DNA of 64,000 nt from an uncultured Acidobacteriia bacterium (GTDB lineage Bacteria > Acidobacteriota > Terriglobia > Bryobacterales > Bryobacteraceae), in assembly GCA_903907865.1 (NCBI GenBank), contig CAIVPR010000041.1, forward strand, positions 32,271-96,270, read 5' to 3'. Numbering within the stretch: position 1 is the first letter of the stretch; each line of letters starts with the position of its first letter. Below are positions 18,526 through 29,793 of this stretch, one piece after another. A program made the translations under genes and the position numbers. A model generated the notes under the pieces. That model saw nothing but the letters and a program-made list of their open reading frames with translations. It did not search any database and was not told the origin of the DNA.

Positions 18526-20994
18526 TTGCGACGCCCAACATTTAACCGCACACTGCGATTCCTCGTCCTGCTCGGGTCGGCCACACTCCCCGCCATGGCC
18601 CAACCCATGGTGCACCATATCGAGTACGTCACCCCCCGAGCCGCCCAGCAGGGCACCACGGTGGACGTCACCCTCGAAGGCACGTATATTAAGGATGCCC
18701 GCGAAGTCGTTTTCTTCGAGCCCGGCATCCGCTGCATCGGCATCACCCCGCTCCCGTCGCTCCCGAAACCCCGCAACACCATCCACTCCGGCTACGTGCA
18801 GGACATGGTGCAACTCCGCTTCGAGATCGCCAAGGATGCACCGGTCGGCCTCCATACCTTCAAGGTCCGCACCGACACCGAGCTCACCACCCTCACGAGC
18901 TTCGCGGTGACCAAGTTCCCGGTCGTCATGGAGGGCGAAGAGAAACCCGGCCTGAACGACACCCTCAAGACAGCCAAGCCCGTCGCACCCAACACCTCCG
19001 TCCTCGGGCGGATGGATTCCGGCGCGGTCGGCGACATCGACATTTACCGCGTTCCCGGCAAGGCGGGCCAGCATCTGTCCGTCGAAATCGACGCCGTCCG
19101 GCTCTCGGAGCACTTCTACGGCGGTTCCGAATACGACTTGGCGGCCCGTATCCTCGACCCCGACGGCCACGAACTTGCAGCCAACGACGACAGCGCGCTC
19201 CACCTCCAGGACCCCATCGTCTCCGCCATACTGCCCCGCGACGGCGACTATTTCGTCGAAGTCAAACAGCGCATCTTCAACCCCGGCGCCAATCTCTACT
19301 ACCTAGCCCACATCGGGACCAACCGCCGTCCGCTGGCGGCGTACCCAGCCGGTGGGCCCGCTGGACAGCCCCTCACCACCACGCTTCTAGGCGACCCCGC
19401 CGGTCCCGTCACCAAGACCGTCCAACTCCCAGCCAAAGGTACCGATTTCGACTTCTTTGACGACGCCCCGTCCCCGCTCCCGATGCGGGTCAGCCCGTAC
19501 GCCAACGTTCTGGAAAACGGCGGACAGACAAAAGTTCCCGCCCTACCGGCGGCACTGAACGGCATCATTTCTACCCCGGGCAAGACCGATACCTTCCGGG
19601 TCTCGGTCAAGAAGGGCCAACGCTGGCGTGTCGAGGTTTTCGCGCGCTCCCTCGGTTCGCCGCTCGACGCGCGCCTCGTGATCCGCAAGGCGGGCGACGA
19701 GAAGATCGAGGTCGAAGGCGACGATGCCACGCTTGCCGCCCGCGGGCTCTATGCAATGTCGGCCCAGCTCCAGCGCCCCGAGCAAATGGACCCGGCCTTC
19801 GTCTGGGAGCCCAAGTCCGATGGCGAATACGTCCTCTCGATGACCGACATGCGCGGTTTCGCTAGCCCGACCTCGGTCTACCGGGTCGAGATCGAGCCCG
19901 TCCGCGACGAAATCAGCACGTTCTTCCAGGCCAAGGTCACCGACAGCGTGGAAACGCCGCGCCTGACCAGCATCGCCATTCCGCGCGGCAACCGTTGGAC
20001 GGTCACGGTCAGCCTCGCCGAAGGCTTGGGCAACCGGTTCAAGGGCGAGTTGGAACTGGTGGCGGAGGGGCTCCCGAAGGGGGTCCGCATGGTCGCCCCG
20101 AAGATTCCCGCAGGGGCCAAACAGGCACAGGCGGAGTTCATCGCCGACGCCGACACGCCGCCCCAGACGGCGCTTGTCAGCTTGGCGGTGCGCCCGACCG
20201 ACAAATCGCAAGCGCAACTGGTCAGCTACACCCAGCAGTCGTTCCCGTTCCTGAACCATTCCGGCGGACACGCGTGGCACGCCATTGTCCTCGACAAATA
20301 CGCGCTCGCGGTTACCGAGCCAGCCCCGTTCTCGTTCGAGGTCGAAGCCCCGCAACTTCCCATCTCGAAAAACGGCCAACTGGCCCTCAACGTCAAGGTG
20401 AAGCGCGAGCCCGGGTTCAACGGTCCTGTGGAATTCCAGTGCGACTACATGCCGCCGGGCGTCCAGTGCGAGCCGACCGTAACCATCCCGGAAGGCAAAT
20501 CGGAATCCGTGATGCACCTCACGGCTGACACCAACGTGAAACCGGGCACTTGGCCACTGTCGATGACCGCCAACACCACCGGTGGATCGTATTACATTGG
20601 CGGGGGCCGGATCCGCGCGGCGGCGGATTTCGTCAACCTGAACGTCGCCGACCCCTATGTGGAGTTGAAGAACAAGCCCGCTTCCGTTCGCCGACGCGGC
20701 CAATCCCGTGTGACTTGGGACGTGGACAACAAGAAACCGTTCGACGGCGAGGCCGACGCGGTCCTGCTGGGGTTGCCGAAGGGCGTGTCCGTCGTGGGCA
20801 AGCCGCATCTGAAGTCGGGCGACAAGACCCTCGTGTTCGACATCGCGGCGACCGACGACGCGCTGCTCGGGCGCTACACCGAGGTCACGTGCGAAGTCAT
20901 CTTCAAGCAAGGCGGGCAGGAGATCCGCCAGCGAAGCGGCAAGGGAATCCTGCGCGTAGACCCGGCCCTGACCGCCACGGCAACCAAGGAATAA
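18526..20994 (+). CDS. Secreted protein with pre-peptidase C-terminal (PPC) domain
   Basis: 822 aa starting at a TTG (18526) that has GGAG seven bases upstream. A signal peptide ends near MAQ at residue 25. An Ig/IPT-like strand-rich segment follows, then a PPC-type domain at about residues 160-250 (VGDIDIYRVPGKAGQ, YDLAARILDPDG, DGDYFVEVKQR). Further beta-rich Ig-like segments extend to the C-terminus. No catalytic motif is visible, so a binding or scaffolding role in the periplasm or at the surface is likely. It lies between the DUF1501 and DUF1549 genes and is probably part of the same complex or pathway. Confidence 0.75.
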   Translation: MRRPTFNRTLRFLVLLGSATLPAMAQPMVHHIEYVTPRAAQQGTTVDVTLEGTYIKDAREVVFFEPGIRCIGITPLPSLPKPRNTIHSGYVQDMVQLRFEIAKDAPVGLHTFKVRTDTELTTLTSFAVTKFPVVMEGEEKPGLNDTLKTAKPVAPNTSVLGRMDSGAVGDIDIYRVPGKAGQHLSVEIDAVRLSEHFYGGSEYDLAARILDPDGHELAANDDSALHLQDPIVSAILPRDGDYFVEVKQRIFNPGANLYYLAHIGTNRRPLAAYPAGGPAGQPLTTTLLGDPAGPVTKTVQLPAKGTDFDFFDDAPSPLPMRVSPYANVLENGGQTKVPALPAALNGIISTPGKTDTFRVSVKKGQRWRVEVFARSLGSPLDARLVIRKAGDEKIEVEGDDATLAARGLYAMSAQLQRPEQMDPAFVWEPKSDGEYVLSMTDMRGFASPTSVYRVEIEPVRDEISTFFQAKVTDSVETPRLTSIAIPRGNRWTVTVSLAEGLGNRFKGELELVAEGLPKGVRMVAPKIPAGAKQAQAEFIADADTPPQTALVSLAVRPTDKSQAQLVSYTQQSFPFLNHSGGHAWHAIVLDKYALAVTEPAPFSFEVEAPQLPISKNGQLALNVKVKREPGFNGPVEFQCDYMPPGVQCEPTVTIPEGKSESVMHLTADTNVKPGTWPLSMTANTTGGSYYIGGGRIRAAADFVNLNVADPYVELKNKPASVRRRGQSRVTWDVDNKKPFDGEADAVLLGLPKGVSVVGKPHLKSGDKTLVFDIAATDDALLGRYTEVTCEVIFKQGGQEIRQRSGKGILRVDPALTATATKE

Positions 20995-20997
20995 CCC

Positions 20998-23271
20998 ATG
21001 TTTTATCGCCCCGCGTTTCTAGCCTTGGCTTTCGCCCTCCCGCTCCTGCAGGCCGCGACCCCTGCTGCCACCAACGCACCGCTGAAGCCGAAGACGCCGG
21101 CCATCCCGGAAGTCCCCTCGTTCCGCCGCGACGTCATGCCCGTCTTCTTCCGTTCCGGTTGCAACCAAGGCACCTGCCACGGTTCCGCACGCGGCAAGGA
21201 CGGGTTCATGCTCTCGCTCTTCGGCTACGACCCCAAGGGCGACTACTACCGCATAACCCAGGAATACGTAGGACGCCGCGTCAACGTCGCCGCCCCGGAC
21301 GACAGCCTGATCCTCCTCAAGGCGCAGGGCAAGGTGCCGCACACTGGCGGCCGACTCTTTACCAAGGACTCCGTCTACTACCAGATCCTGCTCAAATGGA
21401 TCGAGGCCGGGGCTCCCGACGACGAGGGCACGGTCCCTGTCCCCGTCGAGATCACCTTGTCGCCGGATCACATGGTGTTCAAGGCCCCGACCCCGGCGCA
21501 GAAGCTCAAACCGACCCAGCAAATGAAGGTGACCGCCCGATATTCGGACGGCACCATGCGTGACGTGACCGACTTCGCGCTCTTCTCCGTCAACAACCCG
21601 GCTACCGCTACCATCAACAAAACAGGACTCTTAACTCCGGGTGGCAAGGGCGACGGCTTTGTTTTTGCGCGCTTCAGCCGCTTTACTATCGGCTCGGAAA
21701 TCATCGTTCTTCCCCCCAACGACACCACGTACCGCTGGACCAACCCGCCCGCCAACAACGAGTTTGACCGCATCGTCTACGACCGGCTCCAGAAGCTGCG
21801 CCTCCTCCCGTCGCAACTCTGCGACGACGAGACTTTCCTGCGCCGCGCCACCCTCGATCTTGCGGGAACCCTTCCTTCGGTCGCCGAATACCGCGCCTTC
21901 ATGGCCGACAACGCTCCCAACAAGCGCGAGAAGCTGGTCGACCGCCTGATCGCCAGCGACGGCTTCACCGACGTCTGGACCGACCTCTGGTCCGAAATGC
22001 TGCGCGTCAAGGGCGGCGGTTACGCCCCGACCGGCACCGATGTCAAGGCGGCCGCCGCGTACCACGATTGGATCCGCAACCAGATCGCCCACAACCGGCC
22101 CCTCAACGAATTCGTCGCTGACCAGATCAAGGGCACCGGCAGCAACCTCACCGACGGCCCGGCGAACCTGTACACGATGCTGGTCCACAGCACCAAGTTC
22201 ACCCCGAAGGCTTTCGCGTCGGACTTCTCGCAGGTCTTCCTTGGTCTACGTATCCAGTGCGCCGAGTGCCATAACCACCCGTTCGACCGCTGGACGCAGG
22301 ACGACTACTATGGGTGGGTCAGTTTTTTCAACGGCTTGAAGCGCAAACAGGGGGCGGAGCCGCGCGAGTTCTACATCTACAATGACCCGTCGGCGGAACC
22401 GGCCAAGCACTTGGTCGACAACCGGCCGATGCCCGCCACCGTGCTCGGCGGCGAGGCCCCGGTCGCGAAGGGCGTCGATCCCCGAGAAGCCTTGGCCGAC
22501 TGGTTGACCTCGCCGAAGAACGACCTGTTCACACACAACCTCGCCAACCGCATCTGGGCACAATACATGGGACGCGGACTGGTGGAGCCGGTCGACGACA
22601 TGCGGATCAGCAATCCGCCCGCGAACAAGGCGTTGCTCGACGCCTTGGCCGCGCATTTGGCGTCGAACGGCTTCAACCTGCGTGCGCTGGTCAAGGAGAT
22701 TTGCATGTCGCGCGTCTACCAGCTTTCGGCCAAGCCCAACGGGACCAATGCCGACGATACCCGACAGTCGTCGAGGGCCCAGCTTCGCCGCTTGCGAGCC
22801 GATGTCCTGCTGGACGCTATCGTCAAGGCGACCGATGGCGACCGGACGTTTAACCTGTTCCCGAAGGGGATCAAGGCGATCGAGCACTACCCGCGGACCA
22901 CCGGTGATACCAACGGCAACACGTTCACCGATCCGTTTTTCCAGACTTTCGGACGTTCCGACCGGTCCACCGTCTCCGCCAGCGATACCCGCTTGGAGCC
23001 CACCCTTTCGCAAACGCTCCACTTCATCGCGGGCGACACTTTGCAGGACCAGATCACGAAGGGCAAGGTGGTTCCGAATCTCCTCGCGGCCAAGATATCC
23101 CCGGCAGAGATCGTCGAGGAACTCTATATCCGGGTCCTCTCCCGCAAGCCCGACGCCGACGAGGGCAAGGCGATGCTGGCGCTCGCCAAACAGGCGCCTG
23201 CCGACCGCAAGACATATGAGGACATCTTCTGGAGCCTGATTGACTCCACCGAGTTCCTCTTCAACCACTAA
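20998..23271 (+). CDS. DUF1549/DUF1553 exported protein with cytochrome-like CX4CH motif
   Basis: 757 aa with an N-terminal signal peptide (ALAFALPLLQA). Near residue 58 a CNQGTCHG motif resembles the haem-binding site of planctomycete-type cytochrome domains but with four residues between the cysteines. A Big_2-like Ig domain follows (about 150-235), then DUF1549 (LRRATLDLAGTLPS, VHSTKFTPKAFASDFSQVFLGLRIQCAECHNHPFDRW; note a true CAECH haem motif near residue 420) and DUF1553 up to the C-terminus (FTHNLANRIWAQYMGRGL, RRLRADVLLDAI). It is a member of the widespread, poorly understood PSD/DUF1553 systems and sits directly between the PPC and cytochrome/WD40 genes. Confidence 0.85.
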   Translation: MFYRPAFLALAFALPLLQAATPAATNAPLKPKTPAIPEVPSFRRDVMPVFFRSGCNQGTCHGSARGKDGFMLSLFGYDPKGDYYRITQEYVGRRVNVAAPDDSLILLKAQGKVPHTGGRLFTKDSVYYQILLKWIEAGAPDDEGTVPVPVEITLSPDHMVFKAPTPAQKLKPTQQMKVTARYSDGTMRDVTDFALFSVNNPATATINKTGLLTPGGKGDGFVFARFSRFTIGSEIIVLPPNDTTYRWTNPPANNEFDRIVYDRLQKLRLLPSQLCDDETFLRRATLDLAGTLPSVAEYRAFMADNAPNKREKLVDRLIASDGFTDVWTDLWSEMLRVKGGGYAPTGTDVKAAAAYHDWIRNQIAHNRPLNEFVADQIKGTGSNLTDGPANLYTMLVHSTKFTPKAFASDFSQVFLGLRIQCAECHNHPFDRWTQDDYYGWVSFFNGLKRKQGAEPREFYIYNDPSAEPAKHLVDNRPMPATVLGGEAPVAKGVDPREALADWLTSPKNDLFTHNLANRIWAQYMGRGLVEPVDDMRISNPPANKALLDALAAHLASNGFNLRALVKEICMSRVYQLSAKPNGTNADDTRQSSRAQLRRLRADVLLDAIVKATDGDRTFNLFPKGIKAIEHYPRTTGDTNGNTFTDPFFQTFGRSDRSTVSASDTRLEPTLSQTLHFIAGDTLQDQITKGKVVPNLLAAKISPAEIVEELYIRVLSRKPDADEGKAMLALAKQAPADRKTYEDIFWSLIDSTEFLFNH

Positions 23272-23275
23272 CCCC

Positions 23276-24697
23276 ATGCCCACCCGAATACAGCGTCTTG
23301 TGGGGCAACCGTTGTGGGCTGCGGTCGCCTTTCAGGCGGCCATAACCGTACTGCCCGCCGCCGTAGTCACCTACGACGACCAGATCAAGCCTATCTTCCG
23401 CGAGCACTGTATGAAGTGCCACGGCGAGGACGAGCCCAAGGCCGGCATCAATCTCGGTTCCTACGATACAGCCGTCAAAGGCGGTAGTGCCGGAGCGGTC
23501 CTGGTTGCTGGCCGCGCCTCCGCCAGCATCCTCTTTAGCGCGATCACGGACGAAAACGAGGACAAGCGCATGCCCCTACGCAATGCGCCCCTGTCCCAAG
23601 CCAAGATTGAGTTGATCCGCGAATGGATTCAGACCGGGCTCCGCGAGACCGAAAAGAGCGCCTCGCTCACCGCCAACCGCGATATCGGCTTCCACCCCGT
23701 CGTCACCACCAAGCTTGACGGTCCGCCGCCGATGCCGGGGAATTTGCCTTCAAGCACGGCCCCGGCTCCCAAACATCCGTTCCCCGTCGTCGCCATGGCG
23801 ACCAGCCCGACGGCCCCGCTGCTCGCCATCGCCCGCTACGGCCATGTCGAACTGGACGACGTGAACACCCGCCAACCTCTCGGCGATCTCCCGTTTCCTG
23901 AAGGCCAGCCCAATGTCATCCGCTTTACCCCGGATGGCCGCGTCCTCATGGTCGCGGGCGGCAAGCCTGTCCAGTCCGGCTCGGTCGTGCTCTACGACGT
24001 GCGCACCGGCAATCGCCTGACCAAGGTCGGCGATGAACTCGACGCGGTCCTTTCCGCCGATGTCAGCCCGGACCAGAAGCTCATCGCCCTCGGCGGTTCG
24101 GGCAAGTCCGTCAAGGTCTACAACACCGACGACGGCAAGCTGCGCTACAAACTCACCCGGCACACCGATTGGATTACGGCTCTCGCCTTCAGTCCCGACG
24201 GCAAGACATTGGCAACGGCCGACCGCGCCGGGGCCATCCACCTCTGGGACGCGCAGGCTGGCGCGATCCTCCTGACGCTTGCCGAGCATAAGGCCTCGGT
24301 CCGTACCCTCGCGTGGCGCGCCGACGGCAAGATGCTGGCCAGCGGCGGCGAGGACGGCGTCCTGATCTGGTGGGACACGAGCGACGGCTGGCCCGCCGTG
24401 ATCAAGAACAACGCCCACCAGCCCAAACGGTCGGAAGGCGTTTTCGGCAATCTCCCCAATGGCGTACTCTCGGTGGCGTTCGGGCCCAACGGGGACCTTC
24501 TCAGCGTGGGACGAGACCGCCAGCTCCGCCTTTGGAATCCGACCGGTGGCGCCATCCGCGCGATCCCGCTCGACGCAGGACTGCCTATCCAAGCCGCGAT
24601 CAGCAACGACGGCAAGACCCTCGTCGCGGGCGATGCAGGCGGACAGGTGCGGTTTTGGGATGCCAAGGGTGCGCCCTTGGTCGTCGCGAAGCCTTGA
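23276..24697 (+). CDS. Planctomycete-type cytochrome C domain plus WD40 repeat protein
   Basis: 473 aa from the ATG at 23276. After a signal-like N-terminus, a PSCyt1 domain carries the haem motif CMKCHG near residue 44 (IKPIFREHCMKCHGED). From about residue 175 on there are six or seven WD40/beta-propeller repeats (LSADVSPDQKLIALGG, ALAFSPDGKTLATADRAG, TLAWRADGKMLASGGEDG, LSVAFGPNGDLLSVGRDRQ). The fusion suggests an exported redox protein with a propeller for protein contact. It closes the DUF1501-PPC-DUF1549 cluster; all four genes are probably one transcription unit. Confidence 0.83.
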   Translation: MPTRIQRLVGQPLWAAVAFQAAITVLPAAVVTYDDQIKPIFREHCMKCHGEDEPKAGINLGSYDTAVKGGSAGAVLVAGRASASILFSAITDENEDKRMPLRNAPLSQAKIELIREWIQTGLRETEKSASLTANRDIGFHPVVTTKLDGPPPMPGNLPSSTAPAPKHPFPVVAMATSPTAPLLAIARYGHVELDDVNTRQPLGDLPFPEGQPNVIRFTPDGRVLMVAGGKPVQSGSVVLYDVRTGNRLTKVGDELDAVLSADVSPDQKLIALGGSGKSVKVYNTDDGKLRYKLTRHTDWITALAFSPDGKTLATADRAGAIHLWDAQAGAILLTLAEHKASVRTLAWRADGKMLASGGEDGVLIWWDTSDGWPAVIKNNAHQPKRSEGVFGNLPNGVLSVAFGPNGDLLSVGRDRQLRLWNPTGGAIRAIPLDAGLPIQAAISNDGKTLVAGDAGGQVRFWDAKGAPLVVAKP

Positions 24698-24765
24698 CGC
24701 GTCGCATCTCAAAGTTTTTGGGATAGCGACGGCAAAAGGGGCTAAGATGAAGCCAGCGAGGCTGC

Positions 24766-25629
24766 ATGCCGAAGCAACTTGACCAGGCTCCCCCGGAATT
24801 GCTGGCAGATCGATTGCACCGGCTTGGCGAAGGGATTGGCAAGGTCGTCTACTCCTCGGAACACTGGGTCGTAAAGCGCCATCGCACGGCGGAGGAAATG
24901 GTCGCGCTGATCCTTGTCTGGAAATTTCTCCACAAGGTCGCCCGAGGTCTACCCGGCGGAATCGGCGCACCACTTCTGCATAGCCCCCCGAGGGTTGTAA
25001 ACCTTCTGCGGGTACTTGCCCAATCGCTCATGGTTGTCGTACCCAAGCGGTATTGGCACACCAAGCACGTGTCGCAGGTGCTGTACAAGTTCGTCCGGCG
25101 CGCCAAACGCGGCGACAGTCTGGCCCGTACGCATCTGGTGGACTCTCCGCTTCTTCCTCAGCTCATCCAATTCCCACCGAAGACCGTGGTGATTGACGGC
25201 TGGCCGGGGTGGATGACCGTGTCCGAGGCGACGGAACGGGTGGATACAACGCTCGACCGCTGTATCGGAACCCTCGCCCAAGCGAACAATTTTGCCGCTG
25301 TCGAAACATGGCTGGACCGCCTGTTGGAAACCCGCCAGGCTGGCTGGCGCTCCGGCCTATTTTCAGTCGACGCCCACCTGAAGAACTTCGGCGTGATCGG
25401 TGACCGCATCGTGTTGCTCGACACCGGTGGTTTGACCAACCGGTGGGGGGAAATCGCGGACAAGCTGGCAAAGGACGAGCAGGTGCGCTTGCCCCATGTC
25501 CAACTTGGCTTGGCGACGGCGCTTGCCACCCGTCCCGACATCGCGGCGAAGTTCAACGAGCGCTGGAAGAGCCTGGTCAACCGCCAAGTGGTGGTCGAGA
25601 TCCTCGGTGCGGATCAGCGGGAAGACTGA
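24766..25629 (+). CDS. Kinase-fold protein of unknown specificity (LPS/aminoglycoside-kinase-like)
   Basis: 287 aa, no signal peptide. Kinase-like signatures are visible: a candidate nucleotide-binding lysine in WVVKRHR (Lys38), a catalytic-loop-like segment DAHLKNFG (Asp202, Asn207) and a metal-binding LLDTGG (Asp219). This resembles Kdo/LPS kinases and aminoglycoside-type phosphotransferases more than Ser/Thr kinases. The substrate cannot be told. The gene stands alone, 68 bases after the WD40 gene with an AGCGAGG ribosome site, and ends just before a strong bidirectional terminator. It could also be a protein kinase of the RIO/ABC1 style. Confidence 0.6.
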   Translation: MPKQLDQAPPELLADRLHRLGEGIGKVVYSSEHWVVKRHRTAEEMVALILVWKFLHKVARGLPGGIGAPLLHSPPRVVNLLRVLAQSLMVVVPKRYWHTKHVSQVLYKFVRRAKRGDSLARTHLVDSPLLPQLIQFPPKTVVIDGWPGWMTVSEATERVDTTLDRCIGTLAQANNFAAVETWLDRLLETRQAGWRSGLFSVDAHLKNFGVIGDRIVLLDTGGLTNRWGEIADKLAKDEQVRLPHVQLGLATALATRPDIAAKFNERWKSLVNRQVVVEILGADQRED

Positions 25630-25651
25630 AGACCGGTCCTGGACCAAGAAA

Positions 25652-25679
25652 AAGGCCGCCGGGTTTCCCCGGCGGCCTT
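25652..25679. terminator. Bidirectional intrinsic terminator
   Basis: A perfect 12-bp stem AAGGCCGCCGGG / CCCGGCGGCCTT (25652-25663 with 25668-25679) closes a TTTC loop. On the plus strand CTTTACA follows, on the minus strand TTTTTCTT follows, so it can stop both the kinase-like gene and the convergent radical SAM gene. Confidence 0.9.
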
Positions 25680-25705
25680 CTTTACACTACATTGCGACTG
25701 GCGAA

Positions 25706-27853
<2,148 letters not shown>

Positions 27854-27914
27854 CGGTGTAGGGCTCCCCGGCTGGGTGTTCTTCTCGTTGTACTTCCTTA
27901 TCAGGTTAAGCAAT

Positions 27915-27929
27915 GTTCCGTTTCGGAAC
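27915..27929. promoter_or_regulatory. Perfect inverted repeat in divergent radical SAM/queG promoter region
   Basis: GTTCCG, TTT, CGGAAC forms a perfect 6+3+6 inverted repeat lying 62 bases upstream of the radical SAM start and 80 bases upstream of the preferred queG start. Size and place suit an operator for a dimeric regulator. If queG began at the in-frame ATG 27913 it would instead be coding. Confidence 0.35.
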
Positions 27930-28008
27930 GATGCAATTCCATCGAACTGGGCTGCATGGGGGTCCGTTGGGGCTTGGCGCAATCGAACGGGACGGGATAG
28001 ACTGGGCT

Positions 28009-29049
28009 TTGGCCGATCGTATCAACCGCCGTATTGTCTGCGACTTGGCGGCCGAATGCGGCTTCGATTTGGCGGGAGTCGCACGGGCCGGGGAAGCACC
28101 CGATTTCGACCGTTACCGGGATTGGGCAGACCGTGGCTTGGCGGGCGAAATGCGCTATTTGACCGACCATCGGGCCGATGTCCGTGCGTCGCTGGAGGGA
28201 GTGCTGCCGGGGACCAGGTCGGTGATTTGCGTTGGGGTCCTCTACAACGGCCCGGAGCCGTATTCTACGGAGTTCTCGGATCCGGAGCGCGCTTGGATCG
28301 CCCGCTATGCCTGGGGCGACGATTACCACACCCGGATTTGGCGGATGTTGGAGCGTTTGGCGGGGCTGCTGACGGCGATTGAGCCGTTCGCGTGGCGCGC
28401 GTGTGTCGACACCGCTCCAATTCTGGAGCGGTCGCTCGCGCGGCAGGCCGGACTCGGCTGGATTGGAAAGAATACATGCCTGATCAACCAGCGGTTGGGG
28501 TCGTGGTTCTTCCTTGGCGAACTCCTGACGACGCTGGAGTTGAAGCCGGACACGCCGCCACCGGACCGTTGTGGATCGTGCAGCCGATGCATCGACGCCT
28601 GTCCGACCGCGGCCATCGTTCCCAGCCCGCACGGCGGATTCGAGTTGGATGCCCGCCGCTGCATCTCGTATTTCACGATTGAACTGCGGTCGGGGATTCC
28701 GGAGGCGCACCGGGACGCGGTCGGCGCGAATGCCTTCGGGTGCGATATCTGCCAGGACGTGTGTCCGTGGAATCGGAAGTCGCCGCGGACCGGGGTTGAG
28801 GCCGGTCCGGAATGGGTTGCGCCGCCTTTGGAAAGGCTGGCGGCGTTGGGGCAGGCAGAGTTCCGTGACCTGTTTCGGGGGACGGCTGTGAGCCGGGTCA
28901 AGTATGCGGGCTTCCTGCGGAACGTGGCGGTCGCGATGGGGAATTCGGGGCTGGGGAAGTTCCGCGAGCCGCTGGAAAGACTGGCATGCTCGGAGGACGC
29001 GATGGTCGCCGGGCATGCCAGATGGGCTTTGGGGAAATTGAAAGGTTAG
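28009..29049 (+). CDS. queG: Epoxyqueuosine reductase QueG
   Basis: 346 aa from the TTG at 28009, chosen because QueG proteins begin about 20 residues before the conserved GFDLAGVA segment; an ATG at 27913 would give 378 aa with an atypical 32-residue leader. The cobalamin-dependent reductase core contains WIGKNTCLIN and the two ferredoxin clusters are complete: CGSCSRCIDACP near residue 185 and CDICQDVCP near 245. A C-terminal HEAT-like segment follows (LRNVAVAMGNSGLG). The enzyme performs the last step of queuosine synthesis on tRNA. Its stop overlaps the stop of the convergent SDR gene by three bases. Confidence 0.9.
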   Translation: MADRINRRIVCDLAAECGFDLAGVARAGEAPDFDRYRDWADRGLAGEMRYLTDHRADVRASLEGVLPGTRSVICVGVLYNGPEPYSTEFSDPERAWIARYAWGDDYHTRIWRMLERLAGLLTAIEPFAWRACVDTAPILERSLARQAGLGWIGKNTCLINQRLGSWFFLGELLTTLELKPDTPPPDRCGSCSRCIDACPTAAIVPSPHGGFELDARRCISYFTIELRSGIPEAHRDAVGANAFGCDICQDVCPWNRKSPRTGVEAGPEWVAPPLERLAALGQAEFRDLFRGTAVSRVKYAGFLRNVAVAMGNSGLGKFREPLERLACSEDAMVAGHARWALGKLKG

Positions 29050-29789
29050 TACGTTGCCCGGCCACCGCTGGCGTCGTAGCATTGTGCTGTTACGAACGAG
29101 CAATCGGGGCTGGAAAGGAATTGCACGACTGCGGCGATCTCGTCCGGTTCGCCGGTGCGGCGCATCGGGATCTTGTCGGTCATGTAGGAGACCTGCTGGG
29201 GTGTCAACTGCTCCAGAATCTTGGTGCGGACTACCGCCGGTGCCACGGCGTTGATGCAAATCCCTTCGGTCGCGACTTCCTTGCCGAGGGACTTGGTCAA
29301 GCCAATCACTGCCGCCTTGCTTGCCGAGTAGGCGACCATGTTCGGGTTGCCTTCCTTGCCCGCGATGGACGCGATGTTGACGATCCGACCGTACTTGTGT
29401 TCCCGCATGTGGGGGATCACGGCCCGGCAGACGAAGAACACGCCGTGGACGTTGATCGCCATCACGCGCGCGAACTCCGCGTCCGTCTGATCCTGCACCG
29501 GGGCGGCCTTTCCCGCGATGCCCGCGTTGTTGACCGCGATGTGGATCCGGCCCGAACGAGCCAGAACCTCCGCTACGGCCGCGTTGACCGAGGCGGAATC
29601 CGAAACGTCCATCTTCACCGCGTACGACCCGTTGCCCAAGGCTGCGGCAGCGGTGTTGGCTGCGTCCAAATCCAAATCGGCGATGGCGACGGTCGCACCG
29701 GCACCGGCGAGGCGCTTGGAGATCGCCTCGCCGATGCCGGCGGCTCCGCCGGTGACAATCGCCGTCTGACCTGTGAGATCGAACGGCAT
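29046..29789 (-). CDS. Short-chain dehydrogenase/reductase
   Basis: 247 aa from the ATG at 29789 (the frame opens earlier inside rplI, which is rejected). Classical SDR: nucleotide site TGGAAGIG near residue 12, NNAG near 85, catalytic Ser around INIASIAG and YSASK near residue 150, plus the C-terminal SSPDCSFVTAQCYDASGG. The fold is that of FabG/2,3-butanediol-type reductases; substrate unknown. It is the last gene of the ribosomal operon, four bases behind rplI, and converges on queG. Confidence 0.85.
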   Translation of the reverse strand: MPFDLTGQTAIVTGGAAGIGEAISKRLAGAGATVAIADLDLDAANTAAAALGNGSYAVKMDVSDSASVNAAVAEVLARSGRIHIAVNNAGIAGKAAPVQDQTDAEFARVMAINVHGVFFVCRAVIPHMREHKYGRIVNIASIAGKEGNPNMVAYSASKAAVIGLTKSLGKEVATEGICINAVAPAVVRTKILEQLTPQQVSYMTDKIPMRRTGEPDEIAAVVQFLSSPDCSFVTAQCYDASGGRATY

Positions 29790-29793
29790 GGGT

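Noticed and set aside
25652..25679. Terminator hairpin considered as a mobile-element end
   Set aside because: Stem, tetraloop and T-runs on both sides fit a bidirectional terminator and no transposase is near.
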